Below are positions 1-7,615 of a stretch of 64,000 bases of DNA, piece after piece. The stretch comes from Luteimonas galliterrae. Lineage in GTDB: Bacteria; Pseudomonadota; Gammaproteobacteria; Xanthomonadales; Xanthomonadaceae. The notes beneath the pieces were generated by a model. It had not been told where the DNA came from. It was given only the letters and a program-made list of their open reading frames with translations, and ran no database searches. Position 1 is the first letter of the stretch. Each line of letters begins with the position of its first letter. Location: NCBI RefSeq assembly GCF_023374055.1, contig NZ_JAMBEP010000003.1:1-64000 (forward strand), read 5' to 3'. The translations under genes were made by a program, and so were the position numbers.

Positions 1-169
1 CGTGCGAATGAATTCGCACCTACGAAAAGCAAGAGTATCGGGCAAAGCGCTGGGTTACTCGCTTCGCTCGCCCTCCGGGCCATCTGCTGACGCAGAGGTT
101 CGCTCCGGCTTTCGGCCTCCGCAGTCCCGCCTTCGCGAGGATGACGACTTACGAACGACCGTACGCTGC
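1..169. repeat. Intergenic repeat remnants at the left edge
   Basis: No gene is supported here. The first 20 bases form a short inverted repeat (GTGCGAA / TTCGCAC). Bases near 121-145 resemble half of the GTCATCC / CCGCCTTCGCG repeat seen elsewhere in the window. It lies directly downstream of the mpl stop codon. Confidence 0.5.
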
Positions 170-1543
170 CTATGGCAATTCAGCCCGCGCTTTCAGCGCA
201 TCGAGAAACCTGCGCGGCGCGCCGTCGAAGCCGCCGTTGGACATGAATACGACATGGTCGCCGCGCGTCGCCAGTTCGCGCAGCATTGCGATCAGCGCAT
301 CCACATCGGCCGCAGTGCGCGCATCGCCTCGCATCGCCGCGACCACTTTGCCGGCGTCCCAAGCCAATTCCGGGCGGTGCAGGAACACCACCGCATCGGC
401 CCCGTCCAGCGACGGCGCAAGCGCATCGGCATGCGCGCCCAGCCGCATAGAATTGCTGCGCGGCTCCATCGCCACCACGATGCGCGCACCACCCACCCGG
501 GCGCGCAGGCCTGCGAGCGTAGTCGCGATCGCCGTCGGGTGATGCGCGAAATCGTCGTAGACGGTGATGCCGCCGATTTCGCCCAACACTTCCAGCCGGC
601 GCTTCACGCTGCGGAAATCGGCCAATGCGGCGACCACCGAGGCGACATCGACGCCGACCGCATGGCAAGCCGCCAGCGCCGCGAGCCCGTTCATCACGTT
701 GTGGCGCCCGACCAGCGGCCAGCGCACGACGCCGATCTGCGCGCCGCGATGGATGACCCCGAACTCGCTGCCGTCGCCCTTGACCAGGCGCGCGCTCCAA
801 TCGAAACCGTCGCCCAATCCGAAGGTGTCCACCGGCGTCCAGCAGCCCATCGCCAATACTTCGGCGATCTTCTCGTCTTCGCCATTGACGATCAGCTTTC
901 CGCGCGCGGGCACCGTGCGGACGAGATGATGGAACTGGCGCTGGATCGCCGCCACGTCCGGAAAGATGTCGGCGTGGTCGAACTCCAGGTTGTTGAGGAT
1001 CGCCACCGTCGGCCGGTAATGCACGAACTTGCTGCGCTTGTCGAAGAAGGCGGTGTCGTATTCGTCGGCTTCGACCACGAACTCGCGGCCCGTTCCGATG
1101 CGCGCGGACACGCCGAAATCCTCGGCCACGCCGCCGATCAGGAAGCCGGGCTCGCGCCCAGCGGCCTGCAGCAGGTATGCGAGGATGGTGGTCGTGGTCG
1201 TCTTGCCGTGCGTCCCGGCCACGGCGATCGTCTCGCGACCCGGCAGCACGCGCTCGCGCAGCCATTCCGCGCCGGAGGTGTAGCGCAGGCCCTCGTCCAG
1301 CACGTACTCGACCGCATCGTTGCCGCGCGACAAGGCGTTGCCGATCACGATCTCGTCGCAGTCGCGCGAGATGTTGTCCGGCGTATAGCCTTGCTTGAGG
1401 GCGATGCCGAGGTTTTCGAGCTGCGTCGACATCGGCGGATAGATCGCCTGGTCGCTGCCTTCGACTTCGTGGCCCAGTTCGCGCGCCAAGGCCGCGACGC
1501 CGCCCATGAAGGTGCCGGCGATTCCCAGGATGTGTAGCTTCAA
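170..1543 (-). CDS. mpl: UDP-N-acetylmuramate:L-alanyl-gamma-D-glutamyl-meso-diaminopimelate ligase
   Basis: Cytoplasmic peptidoglycan-recycling ligase. It joins the tripeptide L-Ala-gamma-D-Glu-meso-DAP released from old wall to UDP-MurNAc, by-passing MurC, MurD and MurE. The 457-residue protein starts with the Mur-ligase Rossmann motif HILGIAGTFMGG and carries the ATP-binding P-loop AGTHGKTTTT near residue 110. The central DEYDTAFFDKRSKF segment and late GDHVVFMSNGGF are typical of Mpl rather than MurC. Length is normal. The start codon is TTG, with AGGA about 10 bases upstream. adk follows upstream on the same strand, separated by a 250-base repeat-filled gap, so co-transcription is possible but not evident. 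Confidence 0.95.
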   Translation of the reverse strand: MKLHILGIAGTFMGGVAALARELGHEVEGSDQAIYPPMSTQLENLGIALKQGYTPDNISRDCDEIVIGNALSRGNDAVEYVLDEGLRYTSGAEWLRERVLPGRETIAVAGTHGKTTTTTILAYLLQAAGREPGFLIGGVAEDFGVSARIGTGREFVVEADEYDTAFFDKRSKFVHYRPTVAILNNLEFDHADIFPDVAAIQRQFHHLVRTVPARGKLIVNGEDEKIAEVLAMGCWTPVDTFGLGDGFDWSARLVKGDGSEFGVIHRGAQIGVVRWPLVGRHNVMNGLAALAACHAVGVDVASVVAALADFRSVKRRLEVLGEIGGITVYDDFAHHPTAIATTLAGLRARVGGARIVVAMEPRSNSMRLGAHADALAPSLDGADAVVFLHRPELAWDAGKVVAAMRGDARTAADVDALIAMLRELATRGDHVVFMSNGGFDGAPRRFLDALKARAELP

Positions 1544-1594
1544 GTTCGTCGATTCCTAGTCAATTGAAGCAAGCCGACACTTGAACGCTGGCGG

Positions 1595-1795
1595 CCTGCT
1601 CCCTCTCCCGCTTGCGGGAGAGGGCTGGGGTGAGGGCGCACGACCGATCAGGTCGCGGCGAAATCCTCTGGACCCTCTTGCTTTGTTTCGCAACAACGCA
1701 GGCGCAAGTAGATACATTCGATGCCATCGTGAGATATCGCGCGCCCTCATCCGGCGCTTGGCGCCACCTTCTCCCGCAAGCGGGAGAAGGAAAGC
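1595..1795. repeat. Inverted repeat pair of the CCCTCTCCCGC family
   Basis: Between mpl and adk, two copies of a repeat with core CCCTCTCCCGC/GCGGGAGAGGG face each other (about 1598-1640 and 1743-1792). The same family occurs at 30.7, 46.9, 50.2 and 61.9 kb. No gene is supported in this gap. Confidence 0.75.
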
Positions 1796-1796
1796 C

Positions 1797-2375
1797 TCAA
1801 CCGACCTCGGTCGCAGGCGCGATCGCCTCGATGATCCGGTTGAACACCTCGTCCATCGAACCCACGCCGTCGACCACGGTCAGCTGCCCATGCTGGCGAT
1901 AGAACTCGATCACCGGCGCGGTCTGCTGGTCGTACACCTGCAGGCGCTTGCGCACCGATTCGGGATTGTCGTCGTCGCGGCCTTCGGCCTTGGCGCGGCC
2001 GGCGATGCGGTCGATCAGCAGCTCGTTGTCCACGTCCAGTTGCAACGCGAAATCCATCGGCTGGCCGATGCGCTGCAGCAGCTTGTCCAGCGCCGCGGCC
2101 TGGGCCAGGTTGCGCGGATAGCCGTCCAGGATGAAGCCGTTGGCCGTGTCCGGACGCGAGAAACGGTCCTCCAGCATGCCCAGCAGGATCTCGTCGGACA
2201 CCAGGTCGCCGCGCGCCATGATGACCTTGGCCTCCAGGCCCAGGGGCGTGCCCGCGGCCACTTCCGCACGCAGCAGGTCGCCGGTGGAAATGTGCGGCAC
2301 CTGCAGGTGCTGTTTCAGCTTAGCCGCCTGCGTGCCCTTGCCGGAACCGGGCGCGCCGAGGAGTACCAGTCGCAT
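1797..2375 (-). CDS. adk: Adenylate kinase
   Basis: Interconverts AMP + ATP and 2 ADP in the cytoplasm. The P-loop GAPGSGKGTQ is at residues 7-16, the AMP-binding stretch ISTGDLLRAE follows, and FILDGYPRN is at about 80-90. The lid is the short form without zinc cysteines, as in other Xanthomonadaceae; 192 residues is near the usual ~187. I chose the ATG at 2375 (MRLVLLG) because GGAG lies 8 bases upstream and family members begin there; a TTG at 2387 would add four residues. pfp starts divergently 112 bases away, so the gap probably holds both promoters. Confidence 0.96.
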   Translation of the reverse strand: MRLVLLGAPGSGKGTQAAKLKQHLQVPHISTGDLLRAEVAAGTPLGLEAKVIMARGDLVSDEILLGMLEDRFSRPDTANGFILDGYPRNLAQAAALDKLLQRIGQPMDFALQLDVDNELLIDRIAGRAKAEGRDDDNPESVRKRLQVYDQQTAPVIEFYRQHGQLTVVDGVGSMDEVFNRIIEAIAPATEVG

Positions 2376-2487
2376 CGCTTGCTCCAAAACGCCGAAAATC
2401 GAGTCGCCGCAGGGCGTTACACTCCCCTTGCCGCGGCGAAATACCGTGCCAGCTTACCGCAAACCCCCCGAAATCCCGAGCCTGCCC

Positions 2488-3741
2488 ATGTCCGGAACCC
2501 TGCTCTACGCCCAGTCCGGCGGCGTCACCGCCGTCATCAACGCTACCGCCAGCGCCGTCATTACCGAGGCCCGCGCCCGCAAGGTCAAGGTATTGGCCGC
2601 GCGCAACGGCATCTTGGGCGCGCTGCGCGAGGAACTGATCGACACCTCCAAGGAATCCGCCGCCGCCATCCGCGCCCTGGCCCACACGCCCGGCGGGGCC
2701 TTCGGCTCGTGCCGGGTCAAGCTGAAATCGCTGGAAGCCGACCGCGCCAAGTACGAGCGCCTGCTGGCCGTGTTCAAGGCCCACGATGTGCGCTGGTTCC
2801 TCTACAACGGCGGCAACGATTCGGCCGACACGGCGCTCAAAGTGTCCAAGCTGGCGGCGGAGTTCGACTACCCGCTGACCTGCATCGGCGTGCCCAAGAC
2901 GGTCGACAACGACTTGGCCGTGACCGATTGCTGCCCGGGTTTCGGCTCGGCGGCGAAATACACCGCGGTCTCGGTCCGCGAATGCGCCCTGGACGTGGCC
3001 GCGATGGCCGAAACCTCCACCAAGGTCTTCGTCTACGAGGCGATGGGCCGCCACGCCGGCTGGCTCGCCGCCGCGGGCGGTCTGGCCGGCAAGACCGTGG
3101 ACGACGCGCCGCATCTGATCCTGTTCCCGGAGCGGCCTTACGACGAGGCGGATTTCATCGCGCAGGTGAAGAAGATCGTCGCCCGCGTCGGCTACTGCGT
3201 GGTGGTGGCCAGCGAAGGCATCCGCACCGCCGACGGCAAGTTCGTCGCCGACGCCGGCGGCGGCAAGGATTCGTTCGGGCATACGCAATTGGGCGGCGTG
3301 GCTTCGTTCTTAGCCGGTCGCGTCAAGGATCAACTGGGCATGAAGGTGCATTGGACGTTGCCCGACTATCTGCAACGCTCCGCACGTCATCTGGCGTCTA
3401 AGACCGACCTCGACCAAGCGCTTGCAGTCGGCAAGGCTGCGGTGCAGTACGCGTTGAAGGGCATGAATGCGACGATGCCGGTGATCAAGCGGACTTCCGA
3501 TTCGCCGTATCGCTGGAAGATCGAGCCGGCGGCGTTGGAGAAAGTCGCCAATCATGAGAAGACGATGCCGGCGAATTTCATTCGCAAGGATGGTTACGGA
3601 ATCACCGCATCTGCACGGAAGTATTTGGAGCCGTTGATTCGCGGCGAATCGCCGCCGCCGTACGGGCGGGATGGAATTCCGAATTACGTTGCTTTGAAGA
3701 ATGTCGCCGTCAAGCAGAAGTTGTCGGTTTGGAGGGGGTGA
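2488..3741 (+). CDS. pfp: Pyrophosphate-dependent 6-phosphofructokinase
   Basis: Reversibly phosphorylates fructose-6-phosphate, using PPi instead of ATP. The 417-residue protein has GGNDSADT around residue 110 and GVPKTVDNDL around 135. The Lys in PKTVDND, where ATP-using PfkA has Gly, and the GGND in place of GGDG are family signatures of PPi use. MGRHAGWLAAAG and the substrate-side SEGI segment follow. No ATP-dependent pfkA is in the window. Start ATG 2488 gives MSGTLLYAQSGG, the normal N-terminus. It is the last ordinary gene before the cassette array. It reads towards the array, which begins about 200 bases after its stop. Confidence 0.94.
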   Translation: MSGTLLYAQSGGVTAVINATASAVITEARARKVKVLAARNGILGALREELIDTSKESAAAIRALAHTPGGAFGSCRVKLKSLEADRAKYERLLAVFKAHDVRWFLYNGGNDSADTALKVSKLAAEFDYPLTCIGVPKTVDNDLAVTDCCPGFGSAAKYTAVSVRECALDVAAMAETSTKVFVYEAMGRHAGWLAAAGGLAGKTVDDAPHLILFPERPYDEADFIAQVKKIVARVGYCVVVASEGIRTADGKFVADAGGGKDSFGHTQLGGVASFLAGRVKDQLGMKVHWTLPDYLQRSARHLASKTDLDQALAVGKAAVQYALKGMNATMPVIKRTSDSPYRWKIEPAALEKVANHEKTMPANFIRKDGYGITASARKYLEPLIRGESPPPYGRDGIPNYVALKNVAVKQKLSVWRG

Positions 3742-3947
3742 TCCAAGAGCCTGAAACTGTTATGCCGGCAGATCTACCCCGATAAACGGTATGCGGGTGA
3801 ATGTGCCGCATAAAACAGCGGCGTCGATGCCCGCCGAAGCAATCGCTTGCCGCGCAAGCGCCTGATCTGATTGGGATTTATCTGATTGACGGTCTTCGCT
3901 GGTCGTCGCACACTGCGGTTTATGCCCCAGTTTGGGGTCTAAATGTA
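3742..3947. other. Junction between pfp and the cassette array; no integrase seen
   Basis: About 200 bases with no supported gene. Cassette orientation places the expected integrase and attI on this side, but neither strand gives a tyrosine-recombinase motif. A small hairpin (CCCCA-GTT-TGGGG, about 3924-3936) sits just before the first core site. Confidence 0.6.
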
Positions 3948-3954
3948 GTTAGGT
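3948..3954 (+). other. Left-edge core site GTTAGGT (attI or attC remnant)
   Basis: A 7-base match to GTTRRRY just upstream of the first cassette gene. No matching RYYYAAC partner and no palindrome is clear to its left. It may be the surviving core of attI or the right end of a deleted attC. Confidence 0.5.
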
Positions 3955-3957
3955 GTC

Positions 3958-4344
3958 ATGGGAGATCACCGCGACTTCGACAAGCTCTTGGCATACCTTC
4001 GGCGCGTTCCGTCGGTGTCCGGCTCGATCGGCTCTGGCAAGTTCGACAATGGCAACTGGTGGGTCAAGTTCTCGCTCGACATTACACACCCGCTTGCTTG
4101 GAGCGTCGTGCAAGAGTTCGGTTGTGTCCTCAACTACCTCTCACTGGAAGAACGCTTGCCCACCTTGTTCATGCCCGTTTCCCCCGCGCCCTACCTCAAC
4201 GGTGGGCCGGTAGACTTCCTTGCGTGGGTCATCGAGTCCAAGGATCCTTCGTTCAAGCCCGGCACTGTTGCCGAGTGGCTCGAGGGCCGTCTTCCACGCC
4301 CGGTCGAAGACCTGGCTCAATGGGAGTCCGGCGATGACACCTAA
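3958..4344 (+). CDS. Cassette 1: hypothetical protein
   Basis: Unrecognised 128-residue soluble protein. It has no signal peptide or membrane segment and is rich in Trp and Pro (NGNWWVKFSLD near residue 32, NGGPVDFLAWVIESKD near 81). The ATG lies 3 bases after the core GTTAGGT and lacks a Shine-Dalgarno sequence, as is common in gene cassettes. The TAA stop falls inside the R'' box of the following attC (ACCTAAC), which supports a true cassette. The N-terminal stretch from MGDHRDFDKLLAYL looks helical and the rest mixed. No function can be assigned from the sequence. Confidence 0.75.
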   Translation: MGDHRDFDKLLAYLRRVPSVSGSIGSGKFDNGNWWVKFSLDITHPLAWSVVQEFGCVLNYLSLEERLPTLFMPVSPAPYLNGGPVDFLAWVIESKDPSFKPGTVAEWLEGRLPRPVEDLAQWESGDDT

Positions 4345-4398
4345 CAATTCATTCAAGCCGAACCCGCTTCGCGGGTCGGCTTAATTCAGGCGTTAGGC
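4339..4398 (+). repeat. attC site 1 (60 bp)
   Basis: R'' is ACCTAAC (4339-4345) and R' is GTTAGGC (4392-4398), both full matches to consensus. Between them AAGCCG pairs with CGGCTT around the stem-loop CCCGCTTCGCGGG. It overlaps the stop codon of cassette 1. Confidence 0.93.
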
Positions 4399-4407
4399 GG
4401 CACAGCC

Positions 4408-4887
4408 ATGTCCTCGCAAGTCCAACATTTCGCAGAAGCGGCGAACCAATTCTGCTCTTGGGCTGAGCATGCTCCGCAATCTCCCGAGGCCGAGGCAGGA
4501 ACAGCTCTACGGCTGCTATCTAGCCTCTATCAGCAAGCGCTTACCCTTCCAGACACCTTCGCGGAGGGAGAGCCCGCGGAGACAACTGACGAGGAGTGGA
4601 AGAGCATCTACCGCCGTTTTGGGGCACTGCCCTTCAACTACTACTCGCAGCGCTTCGATCCGATGGACGTTCAGAATGATGCGCTTGAGCTGGGAGACCT
4701 TGCGGACGATCTCGCTGACACTTGGAGAGACTTGCGGCGGGGCCTCTCACTCTTCAAGTCAGGTCACGTCGCTGCCGCTGGCTGGGAATGGCGACAGAGT
4801 TTCTGGCAGCATTGGGGGCATCATGCAGCGGGCGGCATCTATGCACTGCACTGCTGGCTTGCGGAGCATTCTCAGGGTGCCGCCTAA
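4408..4887 (+). CDS. Cassette 2: DUF5063-like protein
   Basis: 159-residue soluble protein that I match to DUF5063 from memory. Features are the N-terminal FAEAANQFCSWAE segment, LSSLYQQALTLP, GDLADDLADTWRDLRRGL around residue 95-112, and the C-terminal WEWRQSFWQHWGHHA. The family has no established biochemical role. The ATG is 10 bases after the attC core, and the TAA stop lies inside the next attC (GCCTAAC). Length and uninterrupted frame suggest an intact gene. Expression would depend on a promoter inside the array or read-through from pfp. Confidence 0.82.
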   Translation: MSSQVQHFAEAANQFCSWAEHAPQSPEAEAGTALRLLSSLYQQALTLPDTFAEGEPAETTDEEWKSIYRRFGALPFNYYSQRFDPMDVQNDALELGDLADDLADTWRDLRRGLSLFKSGHVAAAGWEWRQSFWQHWGHHAAGGIYALHCWLAEHSQGAA

Positions 4888-4941
4888 CAATTCATTCAAG
4901 CCGAAGCCGCTTCGCGGCTCGGCTTAATTCAGGATGCAGGG
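4882..4941 (+). repeat. attC site 2 with damaged R' box
   Basis: R'' is GCCTAAC (4882-4888), and the stem around GCCGCTTCGCGGC is intact. The right end reads AGGATGCAGGG where the sister sites read AGGCGTTAGGC. The cleavable GTT is therefore lost and this site should be recombination-dead. Confidence 0.85.
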
Positions 4942-4947
4942 GGATTT

Positions 4948-5343
4948 ATGCTGGATCGTCACGAAGAGCTTGAGCACTATGCGAACTACGCCGAGTACTC
5001 AAAGACCTTGCGTACATGGCTCGTTGCTTACGGGATCGGGGGTCCGGTTCTCCTAAATACAAACGATCATTTGCTCAAACTATTCAATTCCTCACCCCTA
5101 AAAAATTGGATCATCTTCTTCTTCCTTGCTGGTGTATTCGGCCAAGTCTTGCTTGGATTTATCAACAAATGGTGTGCCTACCACATGTATCTCGGTACCT
5201 GTAGGCCCAACCTCAAAGACACAACTCGCTACAAGTTCTGGCACTACATAAATGAGCGCAGCTGGATTGACCTGACTATCGACGGCCTTTCGATCGCATC
5301 GTTCGTGATTGCAACTGTCCTCTGCCTAGTTTTGGTGATCTAG
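4948..5343 (+). CDS. Cassette 3: small membrane protein
   Basis: 131 residues with three likely transmembrane segments: about 24-38 (weak), 55-72 (WIIFFFLAGVFGQVLLGF) and 111-130 (LSIASFVIATVLCLVLVI). A soluble acidic, tyrosine-rich N-terminus (LDRHEELEHYANYAEYSK) probably faces the cytoplasm. The family is not recognised. Small multi-span proteins are frequent cargo of chromosomal integrons, and no function follows from this. Base composition is visibly less GC-rich than in the flanking housekeeping genes. The stop lies a few bases before the R'' box of attC 3. Confidence 0.75.
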   Translation: MLDRHEELEHYANYAEYSKTLRTWLVAYGIGGPVLLNTNDHLLKLFNSSPLKNWIIFFFLAGVFGQVLLGFINKWCAYHMYLGTCRPNLKDTTRYKFWHYINERSWIDLTIDGLSIASFVIATVLCLVLVI

Positions 5344-5349
5344 CATGCA

Positions 5350-5409
5350 GCCTAACAATTCATTCAAGCCGAACCCGCTTCGCGGCGCGGCTTAATTCAG
5401 GCGTTAGCC
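5350..5409 (+). repeat. attC site 3 (60 bp)
   Basis: R'' is GCCTAAC (5350-5356) and R' is GTTAGCC (5403-5409), one base off the GTTRRRY consensus. The stem AAGCCG...CGGCTT flanks CCGCTTCGCGG. Confidence 0.9.
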
Positions 5410-5412
5410 ACC

Positions 5413-5949
5413 ATGAAACACCTTACATCGCCCTTGCTGTTTCTCAGCCTCGCGCTCGCTGCGCGCGGCTCGGTCGCGCAGGAAAGCCTGCCTGTCCCTT
5501 CGATCGCCGACGCCACGTACGCCGAGTACCGAAACGAGTACCGGGCAAGCGCGCTTTGCGGGAAGGAGGAAATCACCCTGTGGAGCTGCGAGACCCGCAG
5601 GCGCGCCTATGCGCTTTGCTCTTCCCCCGTAGTCACCCGCACCTCGGGCTACATGCAATACCGGGCCGCCAACCGCGGCAAGATGACCTTCCAGTACCCC
5701 GCCGCAAAAAGCCCGCCGACCGGACTTTTCAGCTATGTCTCGTACGGCAACGGCAATGCCTCCCTGGAATTCACGAGCAGCGGTTACCACTACATGCTGC
5801 TCGACCCCCTTAGGGAGAACTCGTCCATCGTGGTGTCGCCACCCGCCGGCGGAAAAGAAACGGAAATCGCTTGTCCGGGCAATCAAACCCTTCAGGTCAA
5901 CTACACCATGCGACTCATGTACGACTCCGGCGTATGGCTGGGCAAGTGA
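5413..5949 (+). CDS. Cassette 4: secreted hypothetical protein
   Basis: 178 residues beginning with a Sec signal peptide (MKHLTSPLLFLSLALAARG, cleavage likely after SVAQ near residue 23). The mature part has four cysteines in pairs (ALCGKEE, WSCETRR, ALCSSP, IACPGN), consistent with disulphides, and many Tyr/Ser/Thr residues, suggesting a beta-rich periplasmic or surface protein. It is not a recognised family. The ATG lies 3 bases after the core GTTAGCC, so the cassette has almost no 5' leader. The stop TGA (5947-5949) precedes a truncated attC. Confidence 0.78.
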   Translation: MKHLTSPLLFLSLALAARGSVAQESLPVPSIADATYAEYRNEYRASALCGKEEITLWSCETRRRAYALCSSPVVTRTSGYMQYRAANRGKMTFQYPAAKSPPTGLFSYVSYGNGNASLEFTSSGYHYMLLDPLRENSSIVVSPPAGGKETEIACPGNQTLQVNYTMRLMYDSGVWLGK

Positions 5950-5959
5950 CACGCATGGC

Positions 5960-6003
5960 GGCTAACAATTCATCCAAGGCGACGCCTCTTCGCGGCGCGA
6001 ATT
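5960..6003 (+). repeat. attC left half (truncated)
   Basis: Starts with GGCTAAC (5960-5966) and follows the family through the loop CTCTTCGCGGCGCG. It then departs from the consensus at GAATTC where the right arm should begin. About 50 unrelated bases separate it from the next attC. Confidence 0.75.
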
Positions 6004-6053
6004 CCCGTGGCCGCATTTTTATGTTTGCTCCGTCTATGCACCATAGAGTGCCC

Positions 6054-6106
6054 GCCTGACCACTCGAGCCGCCCCACTTCGCGGTTCCGCTCATTCGGCG
6101 TTATGA
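6054..6106 (+). repeat. attC site 4, diverged (53 bp)
   Basis: R'' GCCTGAC (6054-6060) and R' GTTATGA (6100-6106) bracket an imperfect palindrome: GAGCCG pairs with the GCTC side, with CACTTCGCGG at the tip. It is shorter and more diverged than the main family. Confidence 0.65.
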
Positions 6107-6117
6107 GGAATAGTGAC

Positions 6118-6426
6118 GTGACCAATCGCAACCCCGCCGAACAGCTTGGAAAGATCGAAGCTGAACTACGTCGTCTTGGCTTGCTCGTTGGCCCCATCCA
6201 ACCCGCTCAGGTCGTCCGCTCGGCCTTCGGTATGGGTGAGATGCCGTTCGAAGATTGGCTCACGAAAGTCTTCCTGCCTCGTGCTTACGAGGCGGCGGAC
6301 AGGAATCAATGGCCGCAGACAAGCCAAGTCGGGACCGCTGCCATCCGCAATCTCGACGGTCAAGCAGATTACGCAGCCTTAATTACATTGCTTTGCGAAT
6401 TCGATCGAATAGTCGAAGCCTTGTAA
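6118..6426 (+). CDS. Cassette 5: YqcC-like (DUF446) protein
   Basis: About 102 residues resembling YqcC/DUF446. Family-like features are EQLGKIEAELRRLGLL at the start, GEMPFEDWLTKVFLPR in the middle and LITLLCEFDRIVEAL at the end. YqcC is a small helical protein of unclear role, encoded near truC in E. coli. I prefer the GTG at 6118 because GAGGA lies 8 bases upstream. An ATG at 6103, inside the R' box, would add five residues. No attC follows the TAA at 6426, so the downstream recombination site has been lost and the next gene is fused into the same cassette block. Confidence 0.8.
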   Translation: MTNRNPAEQLGKIEAELRRLGLLVGPIQPAQVVRSAFGMGEMPFEDWLTKVFLPRAYEAADRNQWPQTSQVGTAAIRNLDGQADYAALITLLCEFDRIVEAL

Positions 6427-6460
6427 ACCTAGGATACAGGCAGGCAGGGTGGATTTCACT

Positions 6461-7336
6461 ATGAGAAAAAATCACGCAACCGTGTTTTTCATTATTCTGT
6501 TCGCACCGCTTTTGTTGTTCGCTCGACCATCAAGCGGTGAAAACGAAACGAAAACCAAAGAAACCGAGCCTTCAGTAAGCGAACAAGAATCGGCTGAAGA
6601 CGAAAATCCGCAAAAATGCAATAGAGCTTGGCGGAAAGCGATCTCTAAACAGATTGATCTCGGCTTTTTTGCCTCTTACGAGAAACTACCTAAGATAACC
6701 TTCGCGGAAATATCGAAGGCCGAGTTTGACCGCTATAAAAGCGTTTATCGTCCCAAGCTGGATCCGCAGCCTTCTCGCATCACGATCACTGAAACCACTT
6801 TTACAATTGACACTAACCTGGCCAAGCTAACTTTCTACCGAGAAAATCAAGATCTATTGGATCGGCATCATGCTTGCTGGATGGTGTACAAGGGTTATTA
6901 CCCGGAGCTGAAAACCCATGCTTTGGTAGATGCATCCGAAGCAGAGGGCCTGAACTTCGGCACATATATGTTAGTCGATAGCGATACGAACACGGCTTAC
7001 TCTCTCGCCTCTATGGAAGCGGACGGTGCTGTCGAAACACCTCTTGTTTCGCCTGGAAACGGTTATTTGGCCTATTACCAGAATTCTCCGTACAAACCAG
7101 GCACCTTTATTGGGCTGATCCGGATTACCGGCGATCCGAAGCGATTCAGAGAGTATGCGAGTTTCTCTTCGAGGGAGTACAAAGATTCTGATCGCTTCAA
7201 CTCCGTTGAAGATCTAGTCTGGATCGATGATGACGCCTTTGCCGTTAAAGCAGCGCATATCGAGAAATTCAGTGAAACTCGCCCCGAGCCCAAATACTTC
7301 AAAACGAAAAGCCTTCGCGAGGTAAAGGCCCCGTAG
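6461..7336 (+). CDS. Secreted hypothetical protein, AT-richer than neighbours
   Basis: 291 residues from ATG 6461; a GTG at 6449 would add four. A signal peptide is clear (KNHATVFFIILFAPLLLFA, cleavage near residue 22-25), followed by a low-complexity Glu/Lys/Thr linker. The mature domain has regular beta-type spacing (ITITETTFTIDTNLAKLTFY) and two or three aromatic-rich motifs (ACWMVYKGYYPELK). No known family is recognised. Codon use is markedly AT-richer (many AAA, GAA, TTT codons) than the flanking genome, which points to recent acquisition. It sits inside the cassette array but has no attC directly at either end. Confidence 0.78.
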   Translation: MRKNHATVFFIILFAPLLLFARPSSGENETKTKETEPSVSEQESAEDENPQKCNRAWRKAISKQIDLGFFASYEKLPKITFAEISKAEFDRYKSVYRPKLDPQPSRITITETTFTIDTNLAKLTFYRENQDLLDRHHACWMVYKGYYPELKTHALVDASEAEGLNFGTYMLVDSDTNTAYSLASMEADGAVETPLVSPGNGYLAYYQNSPYKPGTFIGLIRITGDPKRFREYASFSSREYKDSDRFNSVEDLVWIDDDAFAVKAAHIEKFSETRPEPKYFKTKSLREVKAP

Positions 7337-7611
7337 GGCGCTGTCAGGCGCGGAGAACGGCACTTAAGCGAGAGAAAAACCGAGTCAGAGGCCGTTTTGA
7401 TAATGGCGTCTGACCCGTTTCCCCATATATTGAGCCAAACCAGCGTAGCCCGGGTAAGCGCAGGGCCGTAGGGCGGGTTCCAACCCGCCGTTTACCGATC
7501 GAAGCCGAGGAACGCGCCGAGATACAGCAGAAATACCGGTATGTGGGCTGTTATCGGATCGTGCATACGGCGGGTCAGGACCCGCCCTGCAAATGCTTAA
7601 ATTCGGGCGTT
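7337..7611. repeat. Gene-free stretch with a GTAGGGCGGGTT hairpin pair
   Basis: Two inverted copies (GTAGGGCGGGTTCCAACCC, about 7468-7490, and GGGTCAGGACCCGCCCTGC, about 7572-7590) face each other. This is a REP-type intergenic element. No gene is supported between 7337 and 7611. A half attC overlaps the right edge. Confidence 0.7.
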
Positions 7612-7615
7612 ATGC
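7596..7615 (+). repeat. attC right half
   Basis: CTTAAATTCGGGCGTTATGC matches the right arm of the attC family (CTTAATTCAGGCGTTAGGC) with a few changes. No left arm is present, since the REP-type hairpin occupies that place. The core is GTTATGC (7609-7615). Confidence 0.7.

Noticed and set aside
2..1537. Long plus-strand open frame opposite mpl
   Set aside because: High-GC antisense shadow. The minus-strand frame has full Mpl motifs; the plus frame has no recognisable domain and is Arg/His-rich.
3801..4337. 178-codon frame overlapping cassette 1
   Set aside because: Out of frame with the attC-terminated gene, Arg/His-rich, and lacking a cassette-type stop.
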